Under the pieces are notes generated by a model. That model made no database searches, had not been told where the DNA came from, and saw only the letters and a program-made list of their open reading frames with translations. From CBDUWP01 sp965370955 (GTDB lineage: Bacteria; Planctomycetota; Phycisphaerae; Sedimentisphaerales; Anaerobacaceae): DNA of 6,407 nt. This document shows, one piece after another, positions 6,000 to 6,407 of the stretch (position 1 is the first letter of the stretch; each line of letters begins with the position of its first letter). Where the stretch lies: contig CBDUWP010000080.1 of NCBI GenBank assembly GCA_965370955.1, forward strand, positions 1 to 6,407, in the 5' to 3' direction. The translations under genes were made by a program, and so were the position numbers.

Positions 6000-6407
6000 A
6001 TGGCGGCAACAGATTTAGATTTGAGAACAGAAATTGTTGATTTGGCAGAGCAGGCATTCGAGGCTTTTTGCGAAGATATAGCTGGTATGTTTGATATCGA
6101 GATGTCCTGTGAGCAAAAGGAAACCAGCGATATGACTGTTGCTGGGCTCAAAAAGCATTTCAAAAAACTCGTGGCTGTTAATACTGTCAAGGCCGAAGGC
6201 GCTGTTGCTGGCGATTTTATGCTTATTTTCGATCAGGAAGGGCTCTTCACTCTCGGCGGTACGATTGTTATGCTGCCGGAACAACGTATTATACAAAATA
6301 GAAAACGCGGCTCAGAAGCTGACGCCAAAGATATGAGCGATGCTGTAGGGGAATGCGGTAATCTGCTGGTCGGTTCGTGGGATAGAATCTTCAGAGAAGG
6401 ACTTGAG
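6000..6407 (+). CDS. CheX/CheC-like chemotaxis protein, partial (3' end cut by the window)
   Basis: The first 136 codons of a gene that continues past the window. The visible part looks like the CheC/CheX/FliY phosphatase fold, whose members dephosphorylate CheY-P in chemotaxis. An N-terminal helix, AFEAFCEDIAGMFDIEM (19-35), resembles the first CheX helix. A Gly-Asp strand pair, VAGDFMLIFDQEG (69-81), matches the GD..G.. sheet of the family. The helix DAVGECGNLLVG (114-125) fits the active-site pattern D-x3-E-x2-N (Asp114, Glu118, Asn121). The proline expected 22 residues after the Asn would lie beyond the edge. Only one signature is visible, so CheX, CheC, FliY or a fusion protein are all possible. 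The start is ATG with a modest AGGCGA (5991-5996) 3 nt upstream. Two sigma28-like promoter motifs precede it. It is 187 bp from gcvPB and probably a separate transcription unit. Confidence 0.6.
   Translation, partial: MAATDLDLRTEIVDLAEQAFEAFCEDIAGMFDIEMSCEQKETSDMTVAGLKKHFKKLVAVNTVKAEGAVAGDFMLIFDQEGLFTLGGTIVMLPEQRIIQNRKRGSEADAKDMSDAVGECGNLLVGSWDRIFREGLE

Noticed and set aside
6015..6336. Small open frames overlapping the CheX-like gene in other frames
   Set aside because: The CheX-like frame is open from 6000 to the edge with a family signature. The others have none.

Overview
The window holds a nearly complete glycine cleavage operon, gcvT-gcvH-gcvPA-gcvPB, on the + strand (1234-5812). A divergent LpxL/HtrB-type acyltransferase gene lies to its left on the - strand (169-1119). 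The beginning of a CheX/CheC-like chemotaxis gene lies to its right (6000 to the window edge). The DNA looks fairly AT-rich, especially in the acyltransferase. A lipid A-type acyltransferase points to a cell with an outer membrane. The P-protein split into two subunits is known from Firmicutes, Thermotogae, Planctomycetes, archaea and others. Together with a CheX-like gene this fits a motile, probably anaerobic Gram-negative lineage. I lean towards Planctomycetota (Phycisphaerae/Sedimentisphaerales-like), but this is inference, not something the sequence proves.

Layout. Positions 1-168 contain only a lysine-rich open frame on the - strand with no convincing start. The acyltransferase and gcvT diverge from a 114-bp spacer (1120-1233). 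It carries a near-consensus sigma70 promoter reading left (TTGACA-N16-TACAAT) and a weaker candidate reading right, with overlapping -35 boxes. Between gcvT and gcvH is a 176-bp gap (2443-2618) packed with palindromes. It contains five hairpins in about 130 bp. Two of them are diverged copies of one 25-nt unit that differ by paired, stem-preserving changes. The other gcv genes are tightly packed: 39 bp between gcvH and gcvPA, and a 4-bp ATGA overlap between gcvPA and gcvPB. After gcvPB comes a 187-bp spacer with no clear terminator but two candidate sigma28 (FliA-type) promoter elements, directly ahead of the CheX-like gene.

How the genes work together. GcvPA and GcvPB form the PLP-dependent glycine decarboxylase and load an aminomethyl group onto the lipoyl lysine of GcvH. 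GcvT passes the one-carbon unit to tetrahydrofolate and releases ammonia. The fourth component (dihydrolipoamide dehydrogenase) and the lipoylation enzymes are not in the window. The genes look intact, with the main expected motifs. The least ordinary parts are the non-coding ones: the palindrome cluster inside the operon and the flagellar-type promoter signals before the chemotaxis gene.
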